Assembly (NCBI RefSeq): GCF_011927945.1
Contig: NZ_JAATJM010000002.1
Coordinates: forward strand, 1-64,000
Length of the DNA: 64,000 nt
Origin: Brevundimonas alba
GTDB lineage: Bacteria > Pseudomonadota > Alphaproteobacteria > Caulobacterales > Caulobacteraceae
Direction: 5' to 3'
Below, piece by piece: positions 18,121 to 27,558 of this stretch. The translations under genes and the position numbers were made by a program. A model generated the notes under the pieces. That model was not told the DNA's origin and searched no databases. It saw only the letters and a program-made list of their open reading frames with translations. Numbering within the stretch: position 1 is the stretch's first letter; each line of letters begins with the position of its first letter.

Positions 18121-18351
18121 TCAGGCCGCCATGCGGAAGTCTTCAGCCGGGTCGAAGGCGGGACGGGCCTCGTCCCACAGGGCGTCCTCGTCGGCGTAGC
18201 GGGCCGAGGCGCGGGCGTCGATGACGTCGATCACCTGTTCTTCGAGCCGGTCCCAGATGACGGCCAGATCGCCGCAGCCGTCCGCCTCGCACGGGACGAT
18301 CAGGTAACGGGAAGCTGCGACGGCGGATTGGGGGGCGAAAGCGCGGGCCAT
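18121..18351 (-). CDS. Small hypothetical protein (76 aa)
   Basis: A 76-residue acidic protein beginning MARAFAPQSAVAASRYLIVP and containing CEADGCGD, followed by a helix-prone C-terminus. It has a good ribosome-binding site (CAGGAG). No family is recognised. It is divergent from the WYL regulator, with 87 bases between the start codons, so it may be under that regulator's control. The codon pattern looks like real coding sequence, but it could be a chance frame. Confidence 0.5.
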   Translation of the reverse strand: MARAFAPQSAVAASRYLIVPCEADGCGDLAVIWDRLEEQVIDVIDARASARYADEDALWDEARPAFDPAEDFRMAA

Positions 18352-18438
18352 GAGAGAACTCCTGAAGCGGTGTGTCTGTCGATGGTGCGACTATGGGGCA
18401 GCGTTGCGTCAAAATCGGACGTATGCTCTTCTGGCGGT

Positions 18439-19440
18439 ATGAGACACGACAAGGCGGCCATGGTTATCGACCTGGCGCGGCGGATGGCCGCCAGCGCTGA
18501 GGGGCTGACGCTGGACGACATCTCGCGCGAGCAGGAAGTCGGCCGCCGGACCGCGGAACGCCTGCGGGACGCCGTGATCATGCTGTTCCCGCAGACCGAG
18601 GAAGTGTCGGACCCGCCGAACAAGCGGTGGCGTATCCGTGGCGGGCTCTCGGCTTTCGAACAGGCGCCGACGACGGAGGAACTGGTCGAACTGACCAAGG
18701 CCGCGCAGGGACTGCGCGCCACCGGCGAACCCGGGCGGGCGTCAGCACTGGAGGGGCTGGAGCGCAAGCTGAAGTCCGCCATGCGGTCGACGACGCTGAA
18801 CCGGCTGGCGCCCGATCTGGAAGCGCTGGTGCGGGCCGAGACCATCGCCGTGCAGGCGGGGCCGCGGCCCTCGGCGGACGAGGCGGTGCTGACGGAGATC
18901 CGTCAGGCGATCCTGGCGGGGCGGCCGCTGGGCTTCATCTACAGCCGGCCCGGCGCGGAGGCCCGGCGGCGCAGCGTGGCGCCGTGCGGGGTCATGTTCG
19001 GACGCGCCAACTATCTGGTCGCCGCCGACCGCGAGAGCGGCCGCATCCAGACCTTCCGCCTCGATCGCATGAGCGGCGTCCGGGGCGAGGACGGGATGGC
19101 GTCACCGCCCGCCGACTTCGACCTGCAGGCCTTCGCCAGCCAGTCCTTCGGCATCTATCAAGACGAGATCGAGGACGTGGTGCTGGAGGTCTCGCCGGAC
19201 GGCGCGGCCGAGGCCCGGGCGTGGCGCTGGCACCCCACCCAGACTGTCGAGGACCGGCCGGACGGCGGCGTCGTAGTCCGGTTCCGCGCCTCCGGCATGC
19301 GGGAGCTGGCCTGGCACCTGTTCACCTGGGGCGAGCAGGTGACGATCGTTCACCCCGCGCGATTGAGGGCGGTCATGGCCGGCGAGCTGGAGGCGGCCCG
19401 GCGGGCGCTCGAACGAACTTCCGTCCAGAAAAAGCAGTGA
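18439..19440 (+). CDS. WYL-domain transcriptional regulator
   Basis: A 333-residue regulator with an N-terminal winged helix-turn-helix (about 5-70, including TLDDISREQEVGRRTAERLR) and a central WYL ligand-sensing domain (about 150-215). A C-terminal WCX-like extension follows. The signature triad reads NYL rather than WYL (GRANYLVAADRESG). Proteins of this class bind nucleotides or oligonucleotides and often control stress or defence genes. The ATG at 18439 was chosen because longer frames run through the divergent neighbour. The nearest target candidate is the small gene at 18121-18351. Confidence 0.82.
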   Translation: MRHDKAAMVIDLARRMAASAEGLTLDDISREQEVGRRTAERLRDAVIMLFPQTEEVSDPPNKRWRIRGGLSAFEQAPTTEELVELTKAAQGLRATGEPGRASALEGLERKLKSAMRSTTLNRLAPDLEALVRAETIAVQAGPRPSADEAVLTEIRQAILAGRPLGFIYSRPGAEARRRSVAPCGVMFGRANYLVAADRESGRIQTFRLDRMSGVRGEDGMASPPADFDLQAFASQSFGIYQDEIEDVVLEVSPDGAAEARAWRWHPTQTVEDRPDGGVVVRFRASGMRELAWHLFTWGEQVTIVHPARLRAVMAGELEAARRALERTSVQKKQ

Positions 19441-19522
19441 AACTTCCTCAGGATCGCCGGAACTGCGACTTCGCCGCAGCGTTAGGTCGAATTCCGCAGG
19501 AACCGTGGCCGGGGGGCGACGC

Positions 19523-21463
19523 ATGAGATCTGGAGAGGCCTTGGGCGCGCCACCTGTTGTCGAAGACCGGTATCGACTGCTGGTCGACGCCATCACAGAC
19601 TACGCCATCTACATGCTCGACACAGACGGACGCGTCACCAGCTGGAACGCCGGGGCGCAGCGGTTCAAGGGCTACGAGCCCTCGGAGATCCTCGGCGAGC
19701 ATTTCTCCCGCTTCTACACCGACCGCGACCGCGAAGTCGGAACGCCGGCGCGCGCGTTGCGGGTCGCCGCCGAGGAGGGCCGCTTCGAGCAGGAGGGCTG
19801 GCGCGTCCGCAAGGACGGCACGGAGTTCTGGGCCCATGTCATCATCGATCCTGTGCGGTCGCCGACGGGCGAACTGGTCGGCTACGCCAAGATCACGCGC
19901 GACCTGACCGAGCGGAAGCTGGCCGAGGAGAGCCTGCGCCGCAGTCAGGAGCAGTTCCGCCTGCTGGTCGAGGGCGTCACCGACTATGCGATCTACATGC
20001 TCGACCCGTCGGGCAAGGTGAGCAGCTGGAACCCCGGCGCCGCCCGGATCAAGGGCTATATGCCGGACGAGATCGTCGGCGAGCATTTCTCGCGGTTCTA
20101 CACGGACGAGGACCGGGCGACGGGGGAGCCGGCGAAGGCGCTGGAGACTGCCGCGCGGGTGGGCCGGTTCGAAAAGGAAGCCTGGCGGGTGCGCAAGGAC
20201 GGCAGCCGCTTCATGGCCCATGTCGTCATCGACGCCATCCGGGACAGCGACGGCGAGGTTATCGGCTTCGCGAAAGTGACGCGCGACGTCACCGAGCGGA
20301 TGGAGTCACAGCGCGCGCTGGAGGAAGCCCGCGAGGCCCTGTTCCAGTCGCAGAAGATGGAGGCGGTCGGCCAACTGACCGGCGGCATCGCCCACGATTT
20401 CAACAATCTGCTGATGGCGGTGCTGGGCAGTCTGGAACTGGTCAGGAAGCGGGTGCCTTACGATCCGCGCATCACGCCGCTGATCGACAACGCCATGCAG
20501 GGAGCGCAGCGCGGCGCCGTGCTGACCCAGCGGATGCTGGCCTTCGCGCGCAAGCAGGAACTGAAGATGGAGGTGGTCGATGTGCCGTCTCTGGTCCGAG
20601 GCCTGATGAATTTCCTCGACCGGACCATTGGCCCCAGCATCGAGGTCAATATGCGCTTCCCCGGCAATCTGCTCCGGGCGCACACTGACCCCTACCAACT
20701 CGAGGCGGCGCTGATGAACCTGGCCGTCAACGCGCGCGACGCCATGCCCCGCGGCGGCTCGATCACGATCAGCGCCAGGCCGGAACGCGTCAAGACACAC
20801 CCGACGCTCGCGCCCGGTGACTATATCCAGCTGGTCGTCGCCGACACGGGGGACGGGATGGACGAAGCCACCCTCGCTCGCGCCACCGAGCCGTTCTTCA
20901 CCACCAAGGGCGTCGGCAAGGGGACGGGACTGGGCCTGTCCATGGTGCATGGCCTGGCCGCGCAGTCGGGCGGCTGGCTAACCATGAAGAGCCGGCCGGG
21001 CGTCGGGACCCAGGTCGAACTGTGGCTGCCGGTCATCGCCGGTGCTGCGTCCCACGTCCCGACGGGCGAGTGCGACCGGCCCGCCGAAACCGGTCGCCGC
21101 CTGCGGATCCTCGCCGTCGACGACGACAGCCTTGTCCTCACCAATACAGCCGCCATGCTGGACGATCTTGGCCACGAGGTGATCGTCGCCTCGTCCGGCA
21201 AGGAGGGTCTGGAAGCGCTGCGCAGCCGGCCGGACATCGATCTGGTCATCAGCGACGAGGTCATGCCGAACATGACCGGGTCGCAGTTCGCCCAAGCCAT
21301 CCGCCGCGACCATCCGGAGCTGCCGGTGATCATCACCTCCGGCTATGCGGACGTCGCGCCCGAGGAGACAAACCCCGACATACCCCGGCTGGCCAAGCCG
21401 TTCGGACAGGGCGATCTGGCCGAGTACGTCCGGGACGCCACGGAACCGACCGTCCCCGCCTGA
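19523..21463 (+). CDS. Hybrid histidine kinase PAS-PAS-HisKA-HATPase-REC
   Basis: A 646-residue soluble sensor kinase. Two PAS domains (about 15-130 and 140-255) are near copies of each other, and both contain TDYAIYMLD and GEHFSRFYTD. The phosphoacceptor is H291 in GGIAHDFNN. The ATPase domain with GTGLGLSMVHG follows, and a receiver domain has its phosphorylation site at D578 (DLVISDEVMP). The HisKA type and absence of membrane helices suggest a cytoplasmic light, redox or oxygen sensor. No cysteine of the LOV type is visible in the PAS core. ATG 19523 was preferred over GTG 19505 because of the GGGGGGCG sequence before it. Confidence 0.88.
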   Translation: MRSGEALGAPPVVEDRYRLLVDAITDYAIYMLDTDGRVTSWNAGAQRFKGYEPSEILGEHFSRFYTDRDREVGTPARALRVAAEEGRFEQEGWRVRKDGTEFWAHVIIDPVRSPTGELVGYAKITRDLTERKLAEESLRRSQEQFRLLVEGVTDYAIYMLDPSGKVSSWNPGAARIKGYMPDEIVGEHFSRFYTDEDRATGEPAKALETAARVGRFEKEAWRVRKDGSRFMAHVVIDAIRDSDGEVIGFAKVTRDVTERMESQRALEEAREALFQSQKMEAVGQLTGGIAHDFNNLLMAVLGSLELVRKRVPYDPRITPLIDNAMQGAQRGAVLTQRMLAFARKQELKMEVVDVPSLVRGLMNFLDRTIGPSIEVNMRFPGNLLRAHTDPYQLEAALMNLAVNARDAMPRGGSITISARPERVKTHPTLAPGDYIQLVVADTGDGMDEATLARATEPFFTTKGVGKGTGLGLSMVHGLAAQSGGWLTMKSRPGVGTQVELWLPVIAGAASHVPTGECDRPAETGRRLRILAVDDDSLVLTNTAAMLDDLGHEVIVASSGKEGLEALRSRPDIDLVISDEVMPNMTGSQFAQAIRRDHPELPVIITSGYADVAPEETNPDIPRLAKPFGQGDLAEYVRDATEPTVPA

Positions 21464-21468
21464 CGGGT

Positions 21469-22905
21469 CTACGGGCGGGCGGCGTCGTCGAACGGATAGG
21501 GGCTGATCGACTTGGCCCAATCATCCACCTTGAGCGGGCGATCGACCGGCGGTGCAGCGCGCTCGGCGCAGGGGTGACGATGGCACAGGCGGCAGGCGGG
21601 CCCGATGGGCGTAACCTCGGGCGCTGACAGATCGAGGCCGCGCGCGTGGATCAGACGGTGGGCGTGCTTGAGTTCGCAGCCGAGGCCGATGGCGAGATCA
21701 TGCCCTTCGGTGAAGGCGTCGTGCCCCTGACGGTCGACGGTGCGGGCGAGGGTGAACCACCGCTGGCCGTCGGGCGTCTCGATGATCTGGGTGACGATGC
21801 GACCGGGCGTGCGAAAGGCGCTGTGCAGCCGCCAGCGCGGGCAGGCCCCGCCGAAACGCGAGAACGGGAAGGCGCCCGAGGCGAACCGCTTGGAGATGTT
21901 GCCGGCCTGATCGACCCGCATCAGGAAGAAGGGCACGCCGCGGGCCGTGGGCCGCGACAGCGTGGTGAGCCGGTGCGACGCCTGCTCGAACGAGACGCCG
22001 AACCGGGCCTGCAGCCGGGCGAGGTCGTAGCCGCCGGCCTCCGCCGTCTGGTGGAAGGCGGCGTAGGGCATCAGGACGGCGGCCGCGAGCGTGTTGGTCA
22101 GGGACACCTTCAGCAGGCGGCGGGTCGGCTCGTCGGGCGGTGAGGCGGCCTCGGTCAGGGCGGTCAGCTCGGCGTCGTGCTCGGCCAGGGCCAGCTGGAA
22201 GGCGACGGCGAAGGCGCGGGACGAGGGGCCCAGCGTCTCGGACAGCAGCAGCCGGCGGCGGTGGGGATCGTAGCGGCGCGTCCACTCGACCATCACGTCG
22301 GCGGGCAGGGTGCGGACGGCGAGGCTGTGCCGGGACTGCAGCCATCTCCGGGATCGCGTCTCGAACGATTCGCCCGGCGTCTCGTCATCCAGCGCGGCGG
22401 CGAGGGTTTCGCCCAGCGCGTCGAGCTCGGGGAAGTGGTTGCGGCGGGACTGAACGTATTCGCGGACCCAGTCGGCGGGCGTCTCGTCGCCCGCCCCGCC
22501 AGTGACATCGGCCTCGGCGCGGTCACGGGCGCGGCGGTCGGAGAAGGCGCGATAGAGGCGCAGCAGGGCGTCGGCGGCGGCGGGCTGGTCCTCGGCCATC
22601 TGCACGATCTCGTGCCGCGGCACGGCCAGACCCTGGAACAGCGGGTCGGAGAAGGCCTCCGCCAGCTGGGACTCGGTCGCGGGGCCGCCGGACTGGCCCA
22701 GCGTGCGAAGATCGACGTCGTAGGTCTCGGCCAGCCGGAGCAGGAGCTGGGCCGAAACCGGCCGCTGGTTTCGCTCTATGTGGTTGAGATAGCTGGGCGA
22801 AACGCCGAGATCGGCGGCCATCGCCGTCTGCGTCAGGGCGAGGTCGCGCCGAAGCCGTTTGAGGCGGCCGCCTAGGAACAGCTTCCGGTCAGCGTTCGTG
22901 TCCAT
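21469..22905 (-). CDS. XRE-family short-chain acyl-CoA regulator (RamB/ScfR-like) of aceA
   Basis: A 478-residue regulator with an N-terminal helix-turn-helix (about 13-67, TQTAMAADLGVSPSYLNHIE). A central IrrE-like/DUF2083 region follows, and a cysteine-rich C-terminal motif reads CRLCHRHPC. RamB-type proteins repress or activate isocitrate lyase and related genes in response to acetate or propionate metabolism. Divergent placement beside aceA with a paired operator between the two starts supports that role here. The HExxH-type catalytic motif is not visible. It is convergent with the PAS kinase, with five bases between the stops. Confidence 0.87.
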   Translation of the reverse strand: MDTNADRKLFLGGRLKRLRRDLALTQTAMAADLGVSPSYLNHIERNQRPVSAQLLLRLAETYDVDLRTLGQSGGPATESQLAEAFSDPLFQGLAVPRHEIVQMAEDQPAAADALLRLYRAFSDRRARDRAEADVTGGAGDETPADWVREYVQSRRNHFPELDALGETLAAALDDETPGESFETRSRRWLQSRHSLAVRTLPADVMVEWTRRYDPHRRRLLLSETLGPSSRAFAVAFQLALAEHDAELTALTEAASPPDEPTRRLLKVSLTNTLAAAVLMPYAAFHQTAEAGGYDLARLQARFGVSFEQASHRLTTLSRPTARGVPFFLMRVDQAGNISKRFASGAFPFSRFGGACPRWRLHSAFRTPGRIVTQIIETPDGQRWFTLARTVDRQGHDAFTEGHDLAIGLGCELKHAHRLIHARGLDLSAPEVTPIGPACRLCHRHPCAERAAPPVDRPLKVDDWAKSISPYPFDDAARP

Positions 22906-22916
22906 GACTGGATGAT

Positions 22917-22954
22917 GTCACAGAATGACTTAACAGCAAGTGTCATAGTGTGAC
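22917..22954. promoter_or_regulatory. Paired palindromic operator between the regulator and aceA
   Basis: Two copies of the palindrome GTCA-N5-TGAC occur at 22917-22929 and 22942-22954, with centres 25 bases apart. They lie just outside the regulator start codon and about 100 bases before aceA. The spacing (about 2.4 helical turns) allows two dimers to bind side by side. They are the probable binding sites of the divergent XRE-family regulator and would also overlap its own promoter. Confidence 0.6.
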
Positions 22955-23054
22955 CAAACGACCGAAATCACGCGGGTATAGGTGTGTTGTTCGTGACCGT
23001 CGCGTGTTGTCCTCTGCGAGCCCCGGACCCAGTCCTGAACCCGCAGAGACCGCC

Positions 23055-24335
23055 ATGACGACCTTCGCAGACCTCGTTCCTTCGCCTTTGGGCCGTTTCG
23101 ACGGCCTCGAGCGCCCGTATTCGCCCGAGGATGTGCTGCGCCTTCGCGGATCCCTGCCGATCACCCACACAGTGGCCGAGCGGGGCGCCAACCGGCTGTG
23201 GCAACTGCTGCACGACGAGCCGTTCGTGAATGCGCTGGGGGCGGTCACCGGCAATCAGGCGATGCAGATGGTCCGGGCCGGGCTGAAGGCCATCTATCTG
23301 TCGGGCTGGCAGGTGGCGGCCGACGCCAACACAGCGGGGGCCATGTATCCGGACCAGTCGCTGTATCCGGCCAATGCCGCGCCCGAACTGTGCCGCCGCA
23401 TCAACCGGACGCTGCAGCGCGCCGACCAGATCGAGCATGCCGAGGGCGGGGCGAAGCGGGACTGGTTCGCGCCGATCGTCGCCGATGCCGAGGCCGGTTT
23501 CGGCGGCCCGCTGAACAGCTTCGAGATCATGAAGGCCTTCATCGAGGCCGGGGCCGCCGGGGTGCATTTCGAGGACCAGCTGGCGTCCGAGAAGAAGTGC
23601 GGCCATCTCGGCGGCAAGGTGCTGATCCCGACGCAGGCGCACGAGCGCAATCTGATCGCAGCCCGGCTGGCGGCCGATGTCATGGGCGTCTCGACCCTGA
23701 CGGTGGCGCGCACCGATGCAGAGAGCGCCCAGCTGATCACCTCCGACGTCGACAAGCGCGATCACCCCTTCATCGACCGGGACCAGCGTACGCCGGAGGG
23801 CTTCTTCCGCCTCAAGGCCGGCACGGGTCTGGACCACTGCATCGCCCGCGGACTGGCCTATGCGAAATACGCCGACGTCCTGTGGTGGGAGACCTCGCAC
23901 CCCGATCTGAACGACGCCCGCCGCTTCGCCGAGGCAATCCAGCGCGAGCACCCCGGCAAGCTGATGGCCTACAACTGTTCGCCCTCGTTCAACTGGAAAT
24001 CGAAGCTGGATGACGAGACGATCGCGAAGTTCCAGCGCGAACTCGGGGCCATGGGCTACAAATTCCAGTTCGTGACCCTGGCCGGCTTCCACAGCCTGAA
24101 CAACGCCATGTTCGAGCTCGCGGACGGCTACCGCGACCGCGGCATGGCGGCTTACTCCGAGCTGCAGCAGCGCGAGTTCGCCAACGAGGCCGCCGGCTAT
24201 ACGGCGACCCGCCACCAGCGCGAGGTCGGCACCGGCTATTTCGATCAGGTCGCCACGGTCATTTCGAGCGGGCGCTCGTCGACCACGGCGATGAAGGAAT
24301 CCACCGAGGCCGCGCAGTTCGTCGCGGCGGAATGA
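23055..24335 (+). CDS. aceA: Isocitrate lyase
   Basis: A 426-residue enzyme that splits isocitrate into glyoxylate and succinate, the entry step of the glyoxylate bypass used on acetate, fatty acids and C2 compounds. The catalytic loop KKCGH is intact at residues 180-184. The Mg2+ and substrate region DAEAGFGG and the C-terminal NCSPSFNW motif are also present. Length matches the short bacterial class. The ATG at 23055 gives the family start (TTFADL); a longer frame would run through the operators. A small gene follows 14 bases later. Malate synthase is not in the window. Confidence 0.95.
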   Translation: MTTFADLVPSPLGRFDGLERPYSPEDVLRLRGSLPITHTVAERGANRLWQLLHDEPFVNALGAVTGNQAMQMVRAGLKAIYLSGWQVAADANTAGAMYPDQSLYPANAAPELCRRINRTLQRADQIEHAEGGAKRDWFAPIVADAEAGFGGPLNSFEIMKAFIEAGAAGVHFEDQLASEKKCGHLGGKVLIPTQAHERNLIAARLAADVMGVSTLTVARTDAESAQLITSDVDKRDHPFIDRDQRTPEGFFRLKAGTGLDHCIARGLAYAKYADVLWWETSHPDLNDARRFAEAIQREHPGKLMAYNCSPSFNWKSKLDDETIAKFQRELGAMGYKFQFVTLAGFHSLNNAMFELADGYRDRGMAAYSELQQREFANEAAGYTATRHQREVGTGYFDQVATVISSGRSSTTAMKESTEAAQFVAAE

Positions 24336-24349
24336 GAAGGAGAGACCCC

Positions 24350-24559
24350 ATGGAACCCATGTCCCGACCGCAGGCGATCATCGACTTCTGCCTGGAGCCG
24401 CTGAACCTCGACACTCAGACCGAGGCGGAGCGCGAGGTGCGCCGCCGGCTGGAGCACGTCATCAAGACGTTCCAGCTGAAGGCCGCACGGCCGGTCGCCG
24501 TCGATTTCTCGTCCATGCCCTCGCAGGTCATTAACGAAGCCGCTCACGGCTACGAATAG
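24350..24559 (+). CDS. Small conserved-looking protein in the aceA transcript (69 aa)
   Basis: A 69-residue protein starting at an ATG preceded by GAAGGAGAG, 14 bases after aceA. It begins MEPMSRPQAIIDF and is rich in charged residues, with a predicted amphipathic helix at about 24-45. There is no membrane segment and no recognised family. Position suggests it is cotranscribed with aceA and so made when the glyoxylate bypass is induced. It is convergent with the MHYT kinase. Confidence 0.62.
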   Translation: MEPMSRPQAIIDFCLEPLNLDTQTEAEREVRRRLEHVIKTFQLKAARPVAVDFSSMPSQVINEAAHGYE

Positions 24560-24569
24560 GCGGCTCGGA

Positions 24570-26861
24570 TCAGGCGGCGATCGACTTGGCCATCGCCTTC
24601 GGCAAGGCCACGACGAGGTTCAGCAGTTCAGCCGCGTCGAACGGCTTGGCCAGATGCAGGTCGGCGCCCGCCGCTTCCGCGGCCGCAACGTGCTCGGGCA
24701 GGGCGTTGGCGGTCAGCATGACCACCGGCGTCCGCTCCAGCCCCATTGCGGCCTCGTGCAGGCGGATTTCCCGGGTCGCCGTCAGCCCGTCCATAACCGG
24801 CATCTGCATGTCCATCAGGACGAGGTCGTAGTCCGCGTCGCGCATGGCCTGCAGGGCCTGGGCGCCGTCCTCGACCGAGGTCAGGGCCACATCGGCCTGG
24901 GCCAGGATCATCTCGACCACGCGGCGGTTCACCGGGTGGTCGTCGGCCAGAAGGACGCGGACGGTGGCGCCGTCGCCCGCCGTCTGCTCGGCCACGCCCG
25001 CCGCAACGGCTGAGGGCGCCTCCAGCGCCTTGAACGGCACAGTCAGAATGAAGGCCGAGCCGCCGCCCGGCTCGCTTTCGCAATCCAGTTCCCCGCCCAT
25101 CATCTCTGCCAGCTGGCGCGAGATGGCGAGGCCGAGGCCGGAGCCGCCGAATTTGCGGGTGATGGCGCCGTCCGCCTGTTCGAAGCGGCTGAACAGCCGC
25201 TCGCGGGTCTGGCAGTCGAAGCCGATGCCGGTGTCCTCGACCGAGAAGCGCAGCGTCGGCTTTCCGTTCTGGTCCGGCCCCGGAGCCGCGGTCAGAGACA
25301 CGAAGCCCTCGGTGGTGAACTTCACCGCGTTGGAGACGAGGTTGGTCAGGATCTGCTTGAGGCGCACCACGTCGCCGGCGATCCAGCAATCGGCCTCAGG
25401 CGCGATCTCGACGAAGAACTGGAGGCCCTTCTCCCTGGCCGAAGCCTCGTAGAGCTGGGCGGCATCGCGGACAGCGCGGCCAAGGTCATACGCCTCCTCC
25501 GACAGCTCCAGCCGTCCGGACTCGACGCGCGCCAGATCGAGGATGTCGCTGAGCAGGACCTGCAGCGTGCGCCCGGAGGACTGGATCAGTTCCAGCATCT
25601 CGGTCTGCGTCGGGGACAGGCCGGTGTTGGCGAGCGCTTGGGCCACGCCGATCACGCCGTTCAGCGGCGTGCGGATCTCATGGCTCATATTGGCGAGGAA
25701 CTGGCTCTTGGCGGCGTTGGCGGCCTGGGCTGCGTCGCGGGCCTCTGCGAGAGCGCGGGCGTCGTTCTTCAGGTCGGTGATGTCGGTGCAGACCGTGACG
25801 ATGCCGCCCGCGGCCGTGCGGCGGTCAGCCACCCGCAGCCAGCGGTCCCCGGCGATCCGCTGCTCCATCATGGTGGACAGGGCGCGGCGGGACGCCATCC
25901 GCTCCTTGATCCATTCCTTCTCCCGGCCCTTGGCCTCGGCGTAGAGGCCCTCGTCCAGACCGATCTGGATGATCTCGCGGAAGGTCATGCCAGCCTGCAG
26001 GTTGGACGACAGCTCCGGGTTCACCTCGTCGTAGCGGTTGTTCCAGAGCACCAGGCGGTCGTCGGCGTCGTAGAAGGCCATGCCGTCAGGCATGGCGTCG
26101 ATGGCCTCGCGGATCTGCTTCAGGGCGCTGGAGCGCGAGAAATAGCCCATCCAGGCCACGGCTCCGGCGACGGCGACGATGCCCATGACCATAAGGGCGA
26201 GCACCGCCAGCATGGTCGAGGCGGACAGGGTAGGCCCGGACACGCCCGCCGCGACGATCTCCGGCGAAACCGACATGGCGCTCATGGCGGTGAAATGCAG
26301 GATGATGATCGAGAGGGCGGCGCACAGGCAGGTCGCCGCAAAACGGGCTCCGCTCTTTCCGTAGACCACCGCGCCCGTGAGCAGGGCCATGGCAAGCCCG
26401 CCCGCGACGGCCGCTCCGGCGAGGACCGGATCCCAGCCAATCACACGGCCGGGCAGCTGAAGCGCGGCGATGCCGACGAAATGCATGGCGGCCACGCCCG
26501 ACAGGCCCACGAGTCCCCCGAGGCCGCGATAGAGGCGTCCCTCCTTCACCATGACCAGCATGGAGCCCAGCGCCACGCCGGTCACGCCGAGGGCGAGCGA
26601 CACCAGCGTCAGGACCACGCCGTAGCGGACCTCGCCGCCAGCGTCGTAACCCTGCATCGCCACGAAATGGGTGGAGAAGGCCGCCACGCCGCCGACCATC
26701 GCGCCCAGAAGCGCGACTTCACGCCGGCGGGCGCGCTGTAGCGAGCGGGCCTCGACCAGCAGCCGGAAGGCTGTGCCGAGTCCGAAAATGCACAGGATCG
26801 CGGCCGCCAGCGTCCAGCGCAGGTCGTGCTCGATCGTCAGGCAATAGAGGATTCGGTCCAA
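24570..26861 (-). CDS. MHYT-domain hybrid histidine kinase (MHYT-PAS-HisKA-HATPase-REC)
   Basis: A 763-residue membrane sensor kinase. The first ~240 residues hold seven hydrophobic helices with three MHYT-type repeats (STHFVAM near 65, AAMHFVGI near 127, ILHFTAM near 189). Their His and Met residues are proposed to bind copper or another metal that senses diatomic gases. A PAS domain follows (about 250-365), then a HisKA domain with H394 in FLANMSHEIRTPL, the ATPase domain and a C-terminal receiver with YDLVLMDMQMPVMDG. No cognate output regulator is adjacent. The M23 peptidase gene lies downstream of its 5' end on the same strand. Confidence 0.9.
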   Translation of the reverse strand: MDRILYCLTIEHDLRWTLAAAILCIFGLGTAFRLLVEARSLQRARRREVALLGAMVGGVAAFSTHFVAMQGYDAGGEVRYGVVLTLVSLALGVTGVALGSMLVMVKEGRLYRGLGGLVGLSGVAAMHFVGIAALQLPGRVIGWDPVLAGAAVAGGLAMALLTGAVVYGKSGARFAATCLCAALSIIILHFTAMSAMSVSPEIVAAGVSGPTLSASTMLAVLALMVMGIVAVAGAVAWMGYFSRSSALKQIREAIDAMPDGMAFYDADDRLVLWNNRYDEVNPELSSNLQAGMTFREIIQIGLDEGLYAEAKGREKEWIKERMASRRALSTMMEQRIAGDRWLRVADRRTAAGGIVTVCTDITDLKNDARALAEARDAAQAANAAKSQFLANMSHEIRTPLNGVIGVAQALANTGLSPTQTEMLELIQSSGRTLQVLLSDILDLARVESGRLELSEEAYDLGRAVRDAAQLYEASAREKGLQFFVEIAPEADCWIAGDVVRLKQILTNLVSNAVKFTTEGFVSLTAAPGPDQNGKPTLRFSVEDTGIGFDCQTRERLFSRFEQADGAITRKFGGSGLGLAISRQLAEMMGGELDCESEPGGGSAFILTVPFKALEAPSAVAAGVAEQTAGDGATVRVLLADDHPVNRRVVEMILAQADVALTSVEDGAQALQAMRDADYDLVLMDMQMPVMDGLTATREIRLHEAAMGLERTPVVMLTANALPEHVAAAEAAGADLHLAKPFDAAELLNLVVALPKAMAKSIAA

Positions 26862-26928
26862 GTCGCCCCCTTCTCAGGGGCGCGTTATCGGACAAAGGGA
26901 TGAAGAAACCGTGGGTCCGGGAGCCGAC

Positions 26929-27558
26929 TTAGGCCGAGGCCTGGGTCATCTGAACCGCGAACTCTTGGCCAAGGACAGAGGTGGGATTGACCTGGGCCTG
27001 ATCGCGGCGGACCTCGAAATGCAGGTGCGGGCCGGTCGAATGTCCTGTCGTTCCGACCAGACCGATCCGCTCCTCGGCGGCCACACGATCGCCCTTGGCG
27101 ACGTCGACGCGGCTGAGGTGGGCGTAGAGGGTGCTCATGCCGTTCGGGTGACGCACTTCGATGAAGCGTCCGTAGCCGGCGGCGTCATAGCCCGTGCGCA
27201 GAACCTCGCCCTCGCAGGCCGCGAAGACGGCGGTGCCGGTCGGGGCCGCCATGTCGACGCCCTTGTGTTGGCGCGCACGGGCTTCGCTGGCGAGCCGGCG
27301 CAGTCCGAAGGCCGAGTTGATGGCGTAGCCGCGCAGGGGGGCGACGAAGGCGATCAGCCGCGTGATGGGGCCGACGGACTGGGCCACGGCAGTCACCGGC
27401 GGGGCTTCCGGAACCTCGAGTTCGGCGGCGACCGGCGTGTTGTAGTAGGGCTCCGGCAGGGGCGAAGCGGCCATGGCGAGCACGGCGACCGCGGCGAGCG
27501 CGGCGGCCTGGCCGGAGTGAAGAAGAAACGACCGGGCGGTCGGCAACAGGCGTCGCAT
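26929..27558 (-). CDS. M23 family peptidase (LytM-like), exported or membrane anchored
   Basis: A 209-residue protein with an N-terminal hydrophobic signal or anchor (about 15-35) and a C-terminal peptidase_M23 domain. The zinc motifs are HKGVDMAAP and HLHFEV, and the glycine-rich GYDAAGYGRFIEVRHPNG segment is typical of lysostaphin-type folds. It would cut or sense peptidoglycan peptide crosslinks in the periplasm. ATG 27558 was chosen because it places the signal at the N-terminus; an upstream start at 27630 would add 24 residues. It precedes the MHYT kinase by about 65 bases on the same strand. Confidence 0.82.
   Translation of the reverse strand: MRRLLPTARSFLLHSGQAAALAAVAVLAMAASPLPEPYYNTPVAAELEVPEAPPVTAVAQSVGPITRLIAFVAPLRGYAINSAFGLRRLASEARARQHKGVDMAAPTGTAVFAACEGEVLRTGYDAAGYGRFIEVRHPNGMSTLYAHLSRVDVAKGDRVAAEERIGLVGTTGHSTGPHLHFEVRRDQAQVNPTSVLGQEFAVQMTQASA

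Noticed and set aside
22968..24215. 415-residue minus-strand frame opposite aceA
   Set aside because: Antisense to isocitrate lyase, whose catalytic KKCGH is intact.
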